Of a DNA stretch of 64,000 nt, positions 12,401-24,100 are shown piece after piece. The stretch lies in NCBI GenBank assembly GCA_047967505.1, contig CM106540.1; one strand, 5' to 3'. Made by a program: the position numbers and the translations under genes. The notes beneath the pieces are model-generated. The model worked only from the letters and a program-made list of their open reading frames with translations. It had not been told where the DNA came from and searched no databases. The stretch is from Dipteris shenzhenensis. Taxonomy: Eukaryota > Polypodiophyta > Polypodiopsida > Gleicheniales. The first letter of the stretch is position 1, and the number at the start of each line of letters is the position of its first letter.

Positions 12401-14776
12401 ATGTTAGCTAGAACATGCATACGATTGAAATTCTAGAAATGGACCAATATAAATTGTGAAAATAGAAGCAATCCAATTATGATCTATTCCAAGTAAGCTT
12501 CTTATTTCTTTTGTTTATATTTGAGTTTATTGTGTACTACAATTATTTTGGCAAGAGGAAATAATGTCATAGATCATAAAAAGTATTTAGACTCTTACAA
12601 AAGAGTGATTTGGTGGTTAATTAAGACAAACACAACACACAAAACATAATACTTTATAACTACACATTTTTAGATGCAAGAGCATGCTTTAAATCACTTC
12701 AAAGTACTAATACAAATCTCATTGGAATTACATACAGAAATACCTTATTTGAGTGATGCCCTAGAAAGCTGTAAAGTATGGTAAAATATGAGATATCAAT
12801 AAATATAATTGTGATAGCTTTCATGGAAAATGGATCAAACTTATTATCATCCTTGATATGAAAGATGGTCACAAGGATGCTCTTTTGGGATTACCTTACA
12901 TCTATTCACAATATTAACAAGAATAAAGTAGAATTTGAATACAATTTCATGAGGATATTTAAGTATTTGATTATATTGCATGATGGTCTTGAAAGCGTAT
13001 AGAGGAATACGTTAACTATAGTTTTACTTTATTATCTTAGGTTTCATTTGGAATGAAAATATCACATCCACATGGTCTTTTATCATAATTTACATGGCCA
13101 ATAATCAAAATGAGATTATTCTCCCTTTGTTCAACTATGTGAAAATTCTTGATTGGATGAAACAAGTAAGTACATAATGTGAAAAATAGTATGCATATTT
13201 GTGATTCAAAAGATATGCTTACAAATGAAAATGGAGTGGGAGGGAGCTTTCATGATAACTTCATTTGTTGACTAGAATTAAAAGAGACCGCATTGAGCTA
13301 TCCATAGTAGAAGGAATAAAAGATAACTTTTGTCAAATCTCAACGCTAGTGCATTTTTGTTTAATCCATGAGTAAAATTTTGGGACTTCACATCAAAAAC
13401 AAATTATGATGGGTTCGCATGTATGTCATAATTCTTAAATTGTGAAACAAAATTAAAGGCACTTCCCTCACTATTGAGGATAAGGCTATAACCATACTGT
13501 AAAGTACCTCCTAGCAACTAGAAAGACATAGAGTCCAATGCTAGTAGCTGCATAGAGGTGTGATAGTACATCAACAAAAAAATTTACTTGCAATGATATG
13601 ATATAATTTCTAACAAAATAATAAGAGACATGACAGTAAACATAGAGAGTTTGAATGTGGTGTTGCAAGAATATTTCCTAAATAGGAGTTCATATACAAA
13701 TATGATATCAATTGAATGCAAGGAGAGTATGATGGTAGGCAATTTGACATTGCAACATACAAGGTCAACAACCGAGAAGTGCCCATCTTGTTGTTTTGTA
13801 TGGTTGGCATATGGGAAATACATTACATAAAGGACTTGGGTGTAGCAAAACATGCCAATAATAGAATAAGGAGCACACACACTAGCATAAGGAGGAATAA
13901 GCAGTACTGAGACAGCAGTCTTAGGCAAGATCTAAAGACCATGGGGTCATAACTAAACTGAAGGAGAGTGATAGTGGATGATCAAATGATGCAAAATAGG
14001 AAGCTTATAAATGCGTAAAGGAGAAGTCAATCATAGGCATGTACAAAACAAGCACACAAAAACAATGTTCTTCACCCTCCATTCATTCTTCACTTACGCA
14101 TTATCATTAGCTCCTTTTTTGAAGGTTGTTAACTTCTCATCAAAGTATAACAACTTTCCATCTATGTGGAGCATTGAGATGAGTTTAAATAAGGTTTTTA
14201 AAATCCCTTATTGACTAATCAAGGAAAAGACAATGTATATATTTTTAATACTTACAAATTTTCTATCACACAAATGATGAAAATTATCTCTAGACCTATC
14301 ATGATTGATGATTGTTAAAAAGATTTATTTATAAGAAAATCCAACTTTTATGTGTAAGAAAGATAATAAGACTTGTGTAGACAAGAGATAGAATGGAGAA
14401 TGAAACTGTGTTATTACAAATTGTTACAATGATGGCAATGCTTCCCAATTGTGTGCTTTGGTGAAAAGGCTTCAATGGCATGCTAGAAACGCTAGAGGAT
14501 GGAGGTGTATGGTGGGAGAATAAAGGAGCCTTTGTTGTGAGGTCGATGGCTGACTAAACCACCAATCCCCAGCTAATGCTCATACCTCTAGCCATCAAGC
14601 CAATCTTGGCCTCCATCCATTGTTTAAACTGAGACCTACCATGTATGCATGTTATTCAATGCCTTTTTCTCATAAAGGGGGCTTACAAAGGAGGTCCCCG
14701 CATATTTACATGAGAGTGCAACATTGATTTCTAACACAGTTTTGCTAGTGGGCACAATTGATTTCATATATTCAAA
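9407..14776. other. AT-rich intergenic DNA, nothing recognised
   Basis: Read on both strands, this stretch gave only short open frames without recognisable domains, compositional support or splice logic. The longest (13584-13928 minus, 114 codons) overlaps other-frame ORFs and looks like chance. It may be old transposon sequence beyond recognition. Confidence 0.4.
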
Positions 14777-14787
14777 TCTCTCTCTCT

Positions 14788-14818
<31 letters not shown>

Positions 14819-14880
14819 CCTCTCTCTCTCTCTCTCGCCGAGAGAGAGAGAGAGAGAGGGAGAGGGAGAGAGAGAGAGAG
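14777..14880. repeat. (CT)n/(AG)n microsatellite arranged as an inverted repeat
   Basis: A CT-rich tract with CCCTCTCCCT interruptions meets an AG-rich tract at a short CGCCG centre. The right arm carries the mirrored GGGAGAGGGAG interruptions, so the whole tract can pair with itself. Confidence 0.95.
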
Positions 14881-15106
14881 TAAAAGAATATCCTATGGGC
14901 ATTCTTAAATGAAATGATTTTCTGCATTGCAAAACTCCCAATAACTTACTTGAGCACATTTTTAAAATAAAATATCTAATACCAGTATCTTTTTTTTATA
15001 AAGCTATATTTTCTATAGTAACAAAAGAAAATAAATAAGATGGAAAATTGAGGGTTTATTTGAGGTAGCAATTTGAGTAAGAAAATGTGTGACAAATGCC
15101 AAAGTA

Positions 15107-15290
15107 GGGCTTGGTTTAATGGTAAGAGTATGAAGCTTTGAATGCACCCCACTAAGGGTCATGTCCCCTTGATAGCCCTAAGTGTGAAAATTTGCTTATA
15201 AGGCTTCATCATCCTAGTTGCCTACATAGCCCCCCACTACAATTGACAACATAGGGGTCTACCGGAATACAAAAATAGGGAAACAAAAAA
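15107..15290 (+). mobile_element. Possible tRNA-derived SINE
   Basis: The sequence from 15107 has a tRNA-like head. TGGTTTAATGG (15111-15121) resembles a pol III A box, and GGTCATGTCCC (about 15157-15167) resembles a degenerate B box (consensus GGTTCGANTCC), with a spacing close to that of tRNA genes. A TCTACCGGAATAC segment and A-rich sequence follow. No clear target-site duplication was found. Confidence 0.35.
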
Positions 15291-15590
15291 ATGATAAAAG
15301 AAAGGTGTATGCACTTGTAGATACTCATGATACATAACTTAAGACCAAAAACGTTTTGATGAGATGAATAAGGGGAAGAGGTTGATTGGCCATTAAGAAA
15401 TTAGATTGTTGGATAAACCAACCGATTGAAAAGTTCATGAAGAGGTTCTCTAAAAGTTTTGAAAGCTACAAAAGGTCCTTGATCTTTTTGAAAAGGGAAA
15501 AAATATGCTTCTAACTTGAGATCCATGTATAGAACTACATTTCTTTTCAGATTTGACTAGTTTTGTTATGCATCATTTGTGGCTTGTAAG

Positions 15591-15592
<2 letters not shown>

Positions 15593-15649
<57 letters not shown>

Positions 15650-15672
15650 AGGGAGGGACGGGGGGAGGGAAG

Positions 15673-15706
<34 letters not shown>
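15593..15706. repeat. (GA)n with an internal GGGA/GGGG block
   Basis: Two (GA)n runs flank a purine block containing four GGGA units and a run of G. Apart from one C near 15659 the + strand is purine only for about 110 nt, so triplex or quadruplex formation is possible. Confidence 0.95.
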
Positions 15707-15713
<7 letters not shown>

Positions 15714-18686
15714 TGTTCATCTGTCCTTAGTTATGCAAAAAACAAGATTAGGATGATATTTCACTAAAGTACATGAATCATTGTGTAGCTTTATATAGTG
15801 TTTACTGGGAGAAAATAAGCGTATAGACAAAGCCAACATTAGTAAAAGATACTCTTAACGTGTTGAAATAACAAAAGAGGTCCTTGATTTTTGAAAAAAG
15901 GGAAAATTTTTTGCCTATAATTCCATATCAATGTAAGGGAGTCACAAAGAGAAAAAAGACATAATTAAGAACAAAATGTGGGCACATATGAATGTCAACA
16001 CCCTCCCCCTCTCCCTCCCACATGCATAATGCCCTTTTATTGTTTGCAGTGAAATATGCTAATTTTCTTTCAAGTATGGGTAGTGCCACTCATTTTTTAG
16101 TATTAATGCTTTTTTGGGTATCCACACATGGATACACAAATACACACACAAGGGTACACATGCACACAGTTCTATCCACATGTGCATGCCCATATCCACA
16201 TGTGGATGTACAACCCTTATCATACCTATGGGCTTTTTGTTGAACTATTATGGGACCCTTGATGGTTGGTGCCCTATGTGTTGGTTCTAGGATATGAGGG
16301 TTGGGATCGTTGCTTGTTTTGTGTGGACTAATGCTTAGAGTCAAGCCGTTTCTTCTTGAAAGTGACAATTACTAGGACAATATCCATCTACTTTTTATCC
16401 ATGGGATTGTTTTGAAAAGTTGAAAGGGGCAATAATTGGGTGGTTTTGTTCCCCAAATTTGAGAAATTGACATTTTCTTATCCTATTGTTAATGTATCCA
16501 TGCACTTGATGAGTTCCAAAAAAATAGCTCAGGATATGATGCACTCATTAAAATGATTGTTGATTGTTGATGGCCTTCTTTGTTATCCATTATTTCAATC
16601 TCCTTGTCCAAACTAGGAAGATGCACCACAACGCATCATGCACGCTGGGTATCTTTAATATAGGTGTTGCTAATCATCAAGCAAATGTGTAACAAGAGTT
16701 AAGAACCTAAATGGAGGGCGAGTGAGTGTGAGGTCAAAAAAATATATTTCCTGTTCTTTTAAAGTTTTGGGTTTGGTGATTATTTTTTCCTCTTTCACAC
16801 ATGGCAAGCTTGTACTTAGGCACCATTGTAAAGTCTTGAATGCCTTTGAGAGCACTCAAGCTGTCACTCACTTGTTTTTTACATGCATATTTAGGTCCCT
16901 TTACTCAAACTCTAGGATTGAAAGGAAAGGATGCCTTTGCTAATTTCTCTTCAACTGGCATGATAATGAATGAAGGAAAGCCACAAACAAAAAAGTAAGA
17001 CCTTCTCCTTCCAAAAGGATCTCTTGAATTTGTATCTATTTGTCATAGATGTTTTTTTAATTTTGGGGCCTTGTATCTATATTTTGCCAAGTGGTATAGT
17101 AGTCTTGAGGAATAACAAGCGGATAAAAAATTAGGAGTTATTGTCCTAAAGCTTGGGACCTTCTATCCTCTACCAGGTAATAGATCCTACCATTCAGACA
17201 AGCATATAAAAGAAGAGAGAATGAGGGTGTTTACACATCAATTTCCCAAAGTTGCACGCTGCAAAATATCATTGGATGTGCAAAAGCAAGGTGGACAAAA
17301 ATCTTGGGCAGCCAAACTCCCCCTTCATCCCTGCCCAAGTCCATGGACCCCATGAGCAAAAGACAATAGTTCAAACAATAAGCTATAACAGACCTACTCA
17401 CAGATGTAGGAACCATCTGTGGATTTTCGTTTGCTTGTTGCCTTGGTGTGTAAAAGCACACTTGCCTATCCTTGCCATGCTTGAGGGTGGCACATATCCA
17501 CCTTGAATGTTTGTGGGCTTTGCCTTGTTGGGAGCCATAATCTTAGAGACGTTCCCGCCTTCCGCCAGTCCAACGGAAATGCCAATTCAAATCTCATTGG
17601 TAGATAGACGTGGGAACGATATGAAAGGAGGCGTAAATGCTCAATCAACTACAAGCCCCCTGTGATTGTGACATTAGAAGAGAAAATAGGACCTTAGGAT
17701 TGGCAGGAGCAAAGGTAGCCCCAAAATGCCCAAGGAGAATGAGCAAAAACCCATCTCACTACAATGCTAGGTTGTGGTGTAACGATTGGGCTGGCGATTG
17801 GTGAGAACAAGTTTGGTGCTAGAGTTTTCGGGTGCTTTTGGGCATTCCCGCTCACGTGGGAAGGTCCTCTTACTGCACATCCCACTTGATCATCATGGCA
17901 CCCTCCATGTTATCTGCATTGGCCTTCTTGTTCTCCCGTCTCGGATCACTCTAATCCCCATTTATGATGAATTTGTTACTAGAGTTGCAACCAACGGTGA
18001 CTTATTTTTGTTCAGTGAGTCCTAGAATCAGCCCTAATATGAACCAAATCTACTAAGTTTTGTTTGTTTTATTTCACGCAACTCATACACCCATGGCCAA
18101 CTGTGAGGGGCCAACAACTTCTGGCCTACATGGTTACAACAGTAGGTGGGGATTCAAACGTGGGCGGCCAGCTTAGAGCGCCTCTCCACGTTCCAGCTAG
18201 TGGGGATGGTTGGTGGGGAGCCATATCGCCAAGCCCATCCCACATCCCTGTGCTTCATCTGCATTCGTCAAAAGCACTCTCTACTCGATGTTCATAGGTG
18301 AAAACTCTGACACATGTTGCAGCAGCTGAATGTTGACGAGAGAATCAGCAACGGTAGCGTGGCGGTGCAATGCTGGACGAGGAGGGATGTAGGTTCATGG
18401 TAAGCACATAAGAGCACATAAGCACAAAGAGCTTATTCAACTTCTAAACCGAGGGAAACGAAGGTGCACTAGATCCCTTGCTAAGTGTAGGGCGGATAAT
18501 TTGTGAGATGATGATGATAAGGGTGTCAAATTTCAATGTAGCTGTTAGCTTTGGTTAAATTGTCTGTTGCTTTGAACTTTGAAGCTTCTTCCTTGGCAGC
18601 TATGGCTCGCTGCATTCACTCTGCTCACTACAAACACACACACATCTTCTCATAGATGCTTTGCAACCCTTTCAAGCTCCCTGGCT
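15707..18686. other. Intergenic DNA, nothing recognised
   Basis: No gene or element could be supported. A small cluster of palindromic CCACATGTGG-type words is near 16170-16205. Composition becomes more GC-rich after about 17200, approaching the island that precedes the kinase gene. Open frames here are short and mutually overlapping. Confidence 0.4.
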
Positions 18687-18836
18687 ATGGCTCGCACCCT
18701 CCCTCTTCACCCAGCCGCCATCGCACCTCTCCATAGCAGCTCACCGTCTCGATTCGCGACCTCCACGGATATCTTTCCGGGCCGTTTCACTTTCCTGCTC
18801 CCGAACCAGAGAGCGATTTCCATGTGCTCGAGCAGG
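18687..18836 (+). CDS. Possible first exon encoding a transit-peptide-like N-terminus
   Basis: The ATG at 18687 opens a segment beginning MARTLPLHPAAIAPLHSSSP, rich in Ser, Ala, Pro and Arg with few acidic residues, as in plastid transit peptides. It ends at an AG|GTATCA donor-like site after CSS (about 18836). The composition fits a GC-rich 5' exon, but no downstream exon was found and the same island precedes the kinase gene, so this may be chance. A TATA-like TATATAGATA follows at about 18873. Low confidence. Confidence 0.15.
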
Positions 18837-19555
18837 TATCACGATTCACATTCACCATCGTTACCCCTCCGTATATAGATAGAGCGCGCGCTTTGGACAA
18901 ATGCTTAATTGTTATTCATAGTACAGGTGTAAATGAGGACCCCCGAGAGGACGACAACGGTGGCCTGCGAAAGGTGCCGCACTGGCGTGGGTGAGATGAT
19001 GGATTTGTGGGATTTTTGGGGCGTGGTCGGGAGTCGGGACATTCCCGTGAGGGGGTAGGCTAGGCTGGTGTAAGTAGCGCGTCTGAAATTTCTCTCTGAA
19101 ATGGTGCTTTAAAGTATCGCAACTACTATGACCTGTCCCTGCGCATTTTGATGTGGATAAGGTGGAGATTCCGAAATGGATGCGCTGCAGACAAAGTATC
19201 AGGGTCCCAGAGGAACCCGATGGGATTGGAATTCGGATGCCTTGCATTTGCTCCAGTTTGGACAAACAAGATATTGCCGCTCCCAAATGTTTCTTGTTTC
19301 GATCAATTATTGAATCTGCCGTAACTTTGCTGTAGCTGCGCTACTCCAGCCTATGGCTCTCTGCTTACACAGGGACTTCTGTACAGTTGCTGCCTAGGGC
19401 TAAAAATTGAAAATGAGCAACCCTGGCAAACAAGGAGCACAATGCCACAATCGGCAGCCGTAAAGCATCTCTCTGGCGCTGACGATGAAGTTGCAAATTT
19501 TAAGGTCGATGAATCATGACTCCGATCTGAACTGTAGCGATGCAAGTGAGCGACG

Positions 19556-19703
19556 CTATCTCAACTGTGCAGTCTTAAGGCTGAATTAGTACTACGGATT
19601 TGGGAAGTCCGATTACAACTTCGTGTGAGGCCTCAGGCTATCTCAACTGTGCAGTCTTAAGGCTGAATTAGTACTACGGATCTTGAAAGTCCGATTGCAA
19701 CTT
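19556..19703. repeat. Tandem duplication, 82-bp period
   Basis: Two nearly identical units starting CTATCTCAACTGTGCAGTC and ending near CCGATTRCAACTTC lie head to tail, about 1.2 kb upstream of the kinase start codon. Confidence 0.9.
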
Positions 19704-19856
19704 CTGATGTACCCGTGTACGGCGCGATTTACTGTGGTATTAGACACTGGTGACTGTCGGCAAGCAGAGATAATCAGGTTGTCCAACGCCATTTGCAAGA
19801 TGGAAATTTAGGCAAGGGACGCGCAAAGATGAGTTCTGCAACGAAGGATCCTGTGA

Positions 19857-20913
19857 TCAGACAGAATCACGAGGGAAGGGGATAAGGAAGTACTGACGAG
19901 AAGCTAGGAAACCAAGACTTACTTTGCGTCCGCTCGAAACAAGGGGAAAGAAGGCGCGGCAAAGGGGACAATTGTCAGAGCTGGGGAAAACCGGCAGAGG
20001 GGACAATTGGCAGGTGGTGAAAGGAAGAAAGCGTGTGAGTTGTCGGGGCAGGTGGCTGCTGAGGAAGGAGGAGGGCAAACAGGCGAAGGAGATGGCGTCT
20101 GAGAAACGGATGAGGCCAAATCGTTGAAATCCGAGGGGGGGATCGATCGATCTATTGCGAGACGGAAGGAGGGGGAGAAAAGGCTGCGAGGGTGAGATCG
20201 TCGGCATTCGTTGAAATCGAGGAGGAAGAAGAAGGAAGAAGGCGAAGAAGAAGGAGAGTGAGCTTGGATATGGCGATGGGAGTGTGAGCGTGAGGTTGGC
20301 TATGGCGATGGGAGCTTGAATTTTTCTTGAGCGTATGACTTCTTTCGTCGTCGTCAACGTCTTGTTCGTCTGGTAAAGAACGAGGATTCCATCCCAGTGT
20401 GTGGGAAACATCCTCCGTTGCAATCTCCTCTCTGTTCTTCCCTGGATCCTCGCCGCTTTCTGTGCTCCCCCTAATCTCCATCTCCAACAAACACTATTCC
20501 ATTCCCCTCTCTGAATCATGCCTCCCTTTTCTCTCGACCTTGCTTCCCGTATCCATTCCCCTCTCACAATCCTTGCCCCCAGACTCATTTCTCAGCAGCT
20601 TCACCCTAGCCCTTCCCCCTCCTCCTGATCTTTCTCCTTCTATTTGCGCTGGAATTCTCTCACTCGCAAAAAAATCAGGTACCCGACGCACACGTGGAGG
20701 CTTCGTCGGCCGTCATGGAAGCGACACAGGCCTCCCTTTTCTGGAAAATGCTATGGCACGCCACATTGAAATGCCCCTCTTAGCCTTACTCTGTGACGAG
20801 CGTTCATCCGTGGCGTTTTTGATGCCTTCCTTTCCCCTTCCGCGAATTCTGCCTGTGGCTCACAGATTCTCGCCGCTGTATTAAAATTCATCCCTTCAGA
20901 CAAAGGGGGTTTA
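19857..20913 (+). promoter_or_regulatory. GC-rich promoter/5' UTR island of the kinase gene
   Basis: This kilobase is GC-rich and strongly strand-asymmetric: purine-rich on + before about 20300, pyrimidine-rich (CTCC, TTCC) after about 20400, as in plant 5' UTRs. It ends at the kinase ATG (20914). A 243-codon open frame on the opposite strand (19857-20588) has low-complexity Ser/Pro/Arg content and no domain; I take it as a by-product of composition. No clear TATA box was assigned. Confidence 0.4.
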
Positions 20914-21140
20914 ATGGAGGTTTTGCCAGAAACAGAATCAGGCACAGAGGCAGAAGCGGTAGACGATCACGTTCAGAGAAGACTACCAAAGCTTTCAGAG
21001 GATACTACCCCAACAAGGCTCCCACAGCAAGAGGTCTGCAAAGAGGTGTTGAAAAGGCTTACGGAGGCTGGCTGTGAAGCAGCCAGCCTCCCTAATTTTG
21101 CTGAAGAGCTGCTCGCCCATTTCATGCGCCTTCCTAACAG
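20914..21140 (+). CDS. STY46-like: Kinase exon 1 (start codon to phase-2 donor)
   Basis: The exon begins [16 protein letters not shown] at the first ATG of the open frame and ends ...HFMRLPN plus two bases at AAC-AG|GTTGCC. The acidic N-terminus followed by [10 protein letters not shown] matches the family. The 227-nt length leaves phase 2, which exon 2 completes to Arg. Confidence 0.85.
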
Positions 21141-24100
21141 GTTGCCTCTCTCTCCTCTTCTCTCTTCGGTCGTGCGACTAGGCGTAACGGCGCTTTAGCA
21201 TGTAATTAGAAACGGCATCTTGTCAAAACGGGAAGAACCATTAAGTCGCTACTCAATTCCTAAGGTTTGTATTGAAGCAGGCGATTGATAGTGACTTGGC
21301 GAATATCATTTAAGGCGCTATATAGGCGCTGACAGGATACCCTAGGAACTTCACTTGAACCTTAAATCGACAAATGGAAGTAAGATGAATGAATAGTTGA
21401 ATGGCTAGCTGCGCATCGGTTGAGAGCTTGGACGGATATTTAATGCTCGGAATCAATAGTGTCTATTGCACGAGCAGATTAGAGATCAAGACTCAAAAGT
21501 AGTAGCAGCCTTTTTACTAACACAGTTACCAAAGTGCGATTTTATGTTTTTTACTAGAGGGGTATGATGCAAGGTTGTTTGGTTGTGAATGGACAAATTG
21601 AGCCCTCTGCAGTGTGAATTTTTTGCTGAAGATGTGAAGTAGATCTATGAGATACATCCGGGATTAATTTCCTATAGTGTCGTGAGTCCAGATTCAGAAA
21701 ACAAAGTTTGCAAGCTACTGAGAATTATTTTGTCGTCTGGTTCTCCGTGTGAGGAGAGATCTAGTGAATAGTTCAACGAATATTGCTGGCTGCTCAGTGT
21801 GGCCGTTATTACCCCCTTCTGCAGTTGACTATAATACCTTATGGATTTACAACAATATGACAAAACATCATTTGGCACCTAAATTACTTGTTCGATGAGA
21901 AAAGGTCGTCAGTGGGACACGTTCAATGTTGAGACTTTCGGCTGCCAATTTTGCAGCCTTCTGGTTTGCGATTAGTCTTTATCTTTTTATTGATACGTGG
22001 CCCTATCAGCTTCGTTTGCTAAGCCCTTATGCTTATTGTTAGATGAAATCATCTCGTCTTTGCAAGGCACTCCTAGCTTGGCTGAAAATGAGCTGGACCG
22101 ACATCTGATTAGCCTCACCTTTGTTTAAATGGATGCTAATATTCATTTCAACAGAGGACACACGGTTAGGTTCGGTCCGCCCCTCCTTGATGAGAGTATT
22201 TGCCCTGAATCTTTGAAAGCACCCCCTTTGATGAGAGTATTCGAATCTCTTGTTGGAAAACCCTAGACAACCCTTTCTTGCTGAGCCCTATGGAATCCTT
22301 GGGCTAGCTAGGGCCATAGTCACATGAAAACCCGTTTCGTCCTCTTCGAAAGCTCGAAACTCGAAACAGATGAAACGTTTCGAAATAGGATGAAACGCTC
22401 TCAACAAAACCTTTGTTTCGCCCAAATCAAAATAAACGTTTTTGCCCCGTTTTTTCTAGAATCCAAGGTGTTCATGTTTTGAACTTCCTTTTAGTATCTT
22501 GACTTATATTTCTCTTTGTTCACTCTAACTTAAATATAACATATCTTTTTGTCCCTATAAGGGTATATATTAAGTATCAATTTGAAACCTTTAGTGCTAG
22601 CCTTCGTCATGGCTGAGTTTGCCCTTCACCTCCGGAGTGCCGACAGAAACTCAGTACAAAGACTTTGTATAAATGGATGCTCAAGTATGTGTGGGTGTGT
22701 GGATTTGTATGTGTGAGAGCATACTTTTATACTATGGTCTACACCCACTGTTGGGCGCTGATGACGTCAGTGGGGATGTCATAGTAGCTAGTCCCTACTA
22801 TGCGTGATGGAGTTTATGGTTTTTAATCTTATGAGTGACTCTCGTGAGATTGAAACTGCACTATGTTGTGTTTTTAGAGGATGAGTTTGAGAATGTTCCT
22901 GGATTCATCTAGGTATATCAATTCCAAACCTATCCATTTCTTACGAAAAGCCAAAACGAAACGAAACAAAACTTGTCGAAACGACGAAACAACGAAACAG
23001 ACGAAACGTTTCTTGTGACTATGGCCAGGGCCTGGCCTATGTGGCTGTAAAACCCTGCTTCACTGTGCTTGCCTGCCAATGAAGACATTCCTCCCTTGGT
23101 CGAGCATGGTTACTCCCAATCGTCATCATGCAGTCTTTTGGTGCTACGTGCTGCCTTGGATGGCGTGCTGCTCCTTGTTGGTCATGGTCATGGGCTGTAT
23201 GAAGTCTGACTCCCGGGGGGGGGGGGGGGGAGGCTGCTGGAATGACCTTGCAGCCTGTTGCAACACATGTCAATGTGCTACGATTGACCCTGCTAAGTCA
23301 TCTGACAACTGGTTCCTTCTACTTGTCTGCAACGTGGCCTCACAACAATAGGCAGGGACCACCCAATGCTCATCGAGCCCGAGGGGAATAACCAAGGGTA
23401 TGTCCATCTGTATGAACCCTAGCTAGACTGGAGTAGCTTTCTACATGGTCTTGCAGAAGATGCATCTGACAGCGCTTGTGGATGTGTGCGCAATATGTGA
23501 TAGCATATGTCTATACATAGTCTGCACTGATGGTTGGTGCTGATGACATGGTGGAGATGTCCCAGTGGTCAATCTTTGCTATGCATGATCAAAACTGCAG
23601 TGATTGTTTGGTTTTCTCATGAAAAGGTTGGGCATGTTTTTGGATTCATCTGGTTATATAGATTGGATAACTCCAGTTTGCTACTCTTTATGAGGGGAGA
23701 TTCAACCTTCTTAAGACATATTGCCTGCTGCAGTGTCAGAAAGACACTCTGGAATCAATGAGAATCTAAGAAATTAGAAATACCGTGATCTTTTAATATT
23801 CTGTTCCAGTTTGCCCCTCTTTATGAGGGGAGATTCAACCTTCTTAAAACATATTGCCTGTTGCAGTGTCAGAAAGACACTCTGGTATCAATGAGAATCT
23901 AAGAGTAGAAATACCTTGATCTTTTAATATTCTGTTCTAAACTTACAAAGTTAGCTTTTTGTTGTGCTTGCAGGTATGCTCTGGATGTCAACACAGACAG
24001 GGCAGAAGACGTGCTCTTGCATAAAAGGCTGTTACAACTTGCTGAAGTTCCTGAGAATCGGCCTGTCTTTCATGTTCGAGCTGTGGTGTGTAACTTTGTG

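Noticed and set aside
13584-13928. 114-codon minus-strand ORF
   Set aside because: Overlapped by open frames on both strands, no recognisable motif, AT-rich composition; likely chance.
14636-15767. Open frames across GA/CT runs (Glu-Arg or Ser-Leu repeats)
   Set aside because: Microsatellite translations, open in several frames and on both strands.
19857-20588. 243-codon open frame on the minus strand
   Set aside because: Low-complexity Ser/Pro/Arg product without domains, lying in the GC-rich, strand-biased 5' region of the + strand kinase gene; taken as a compositional by-product.
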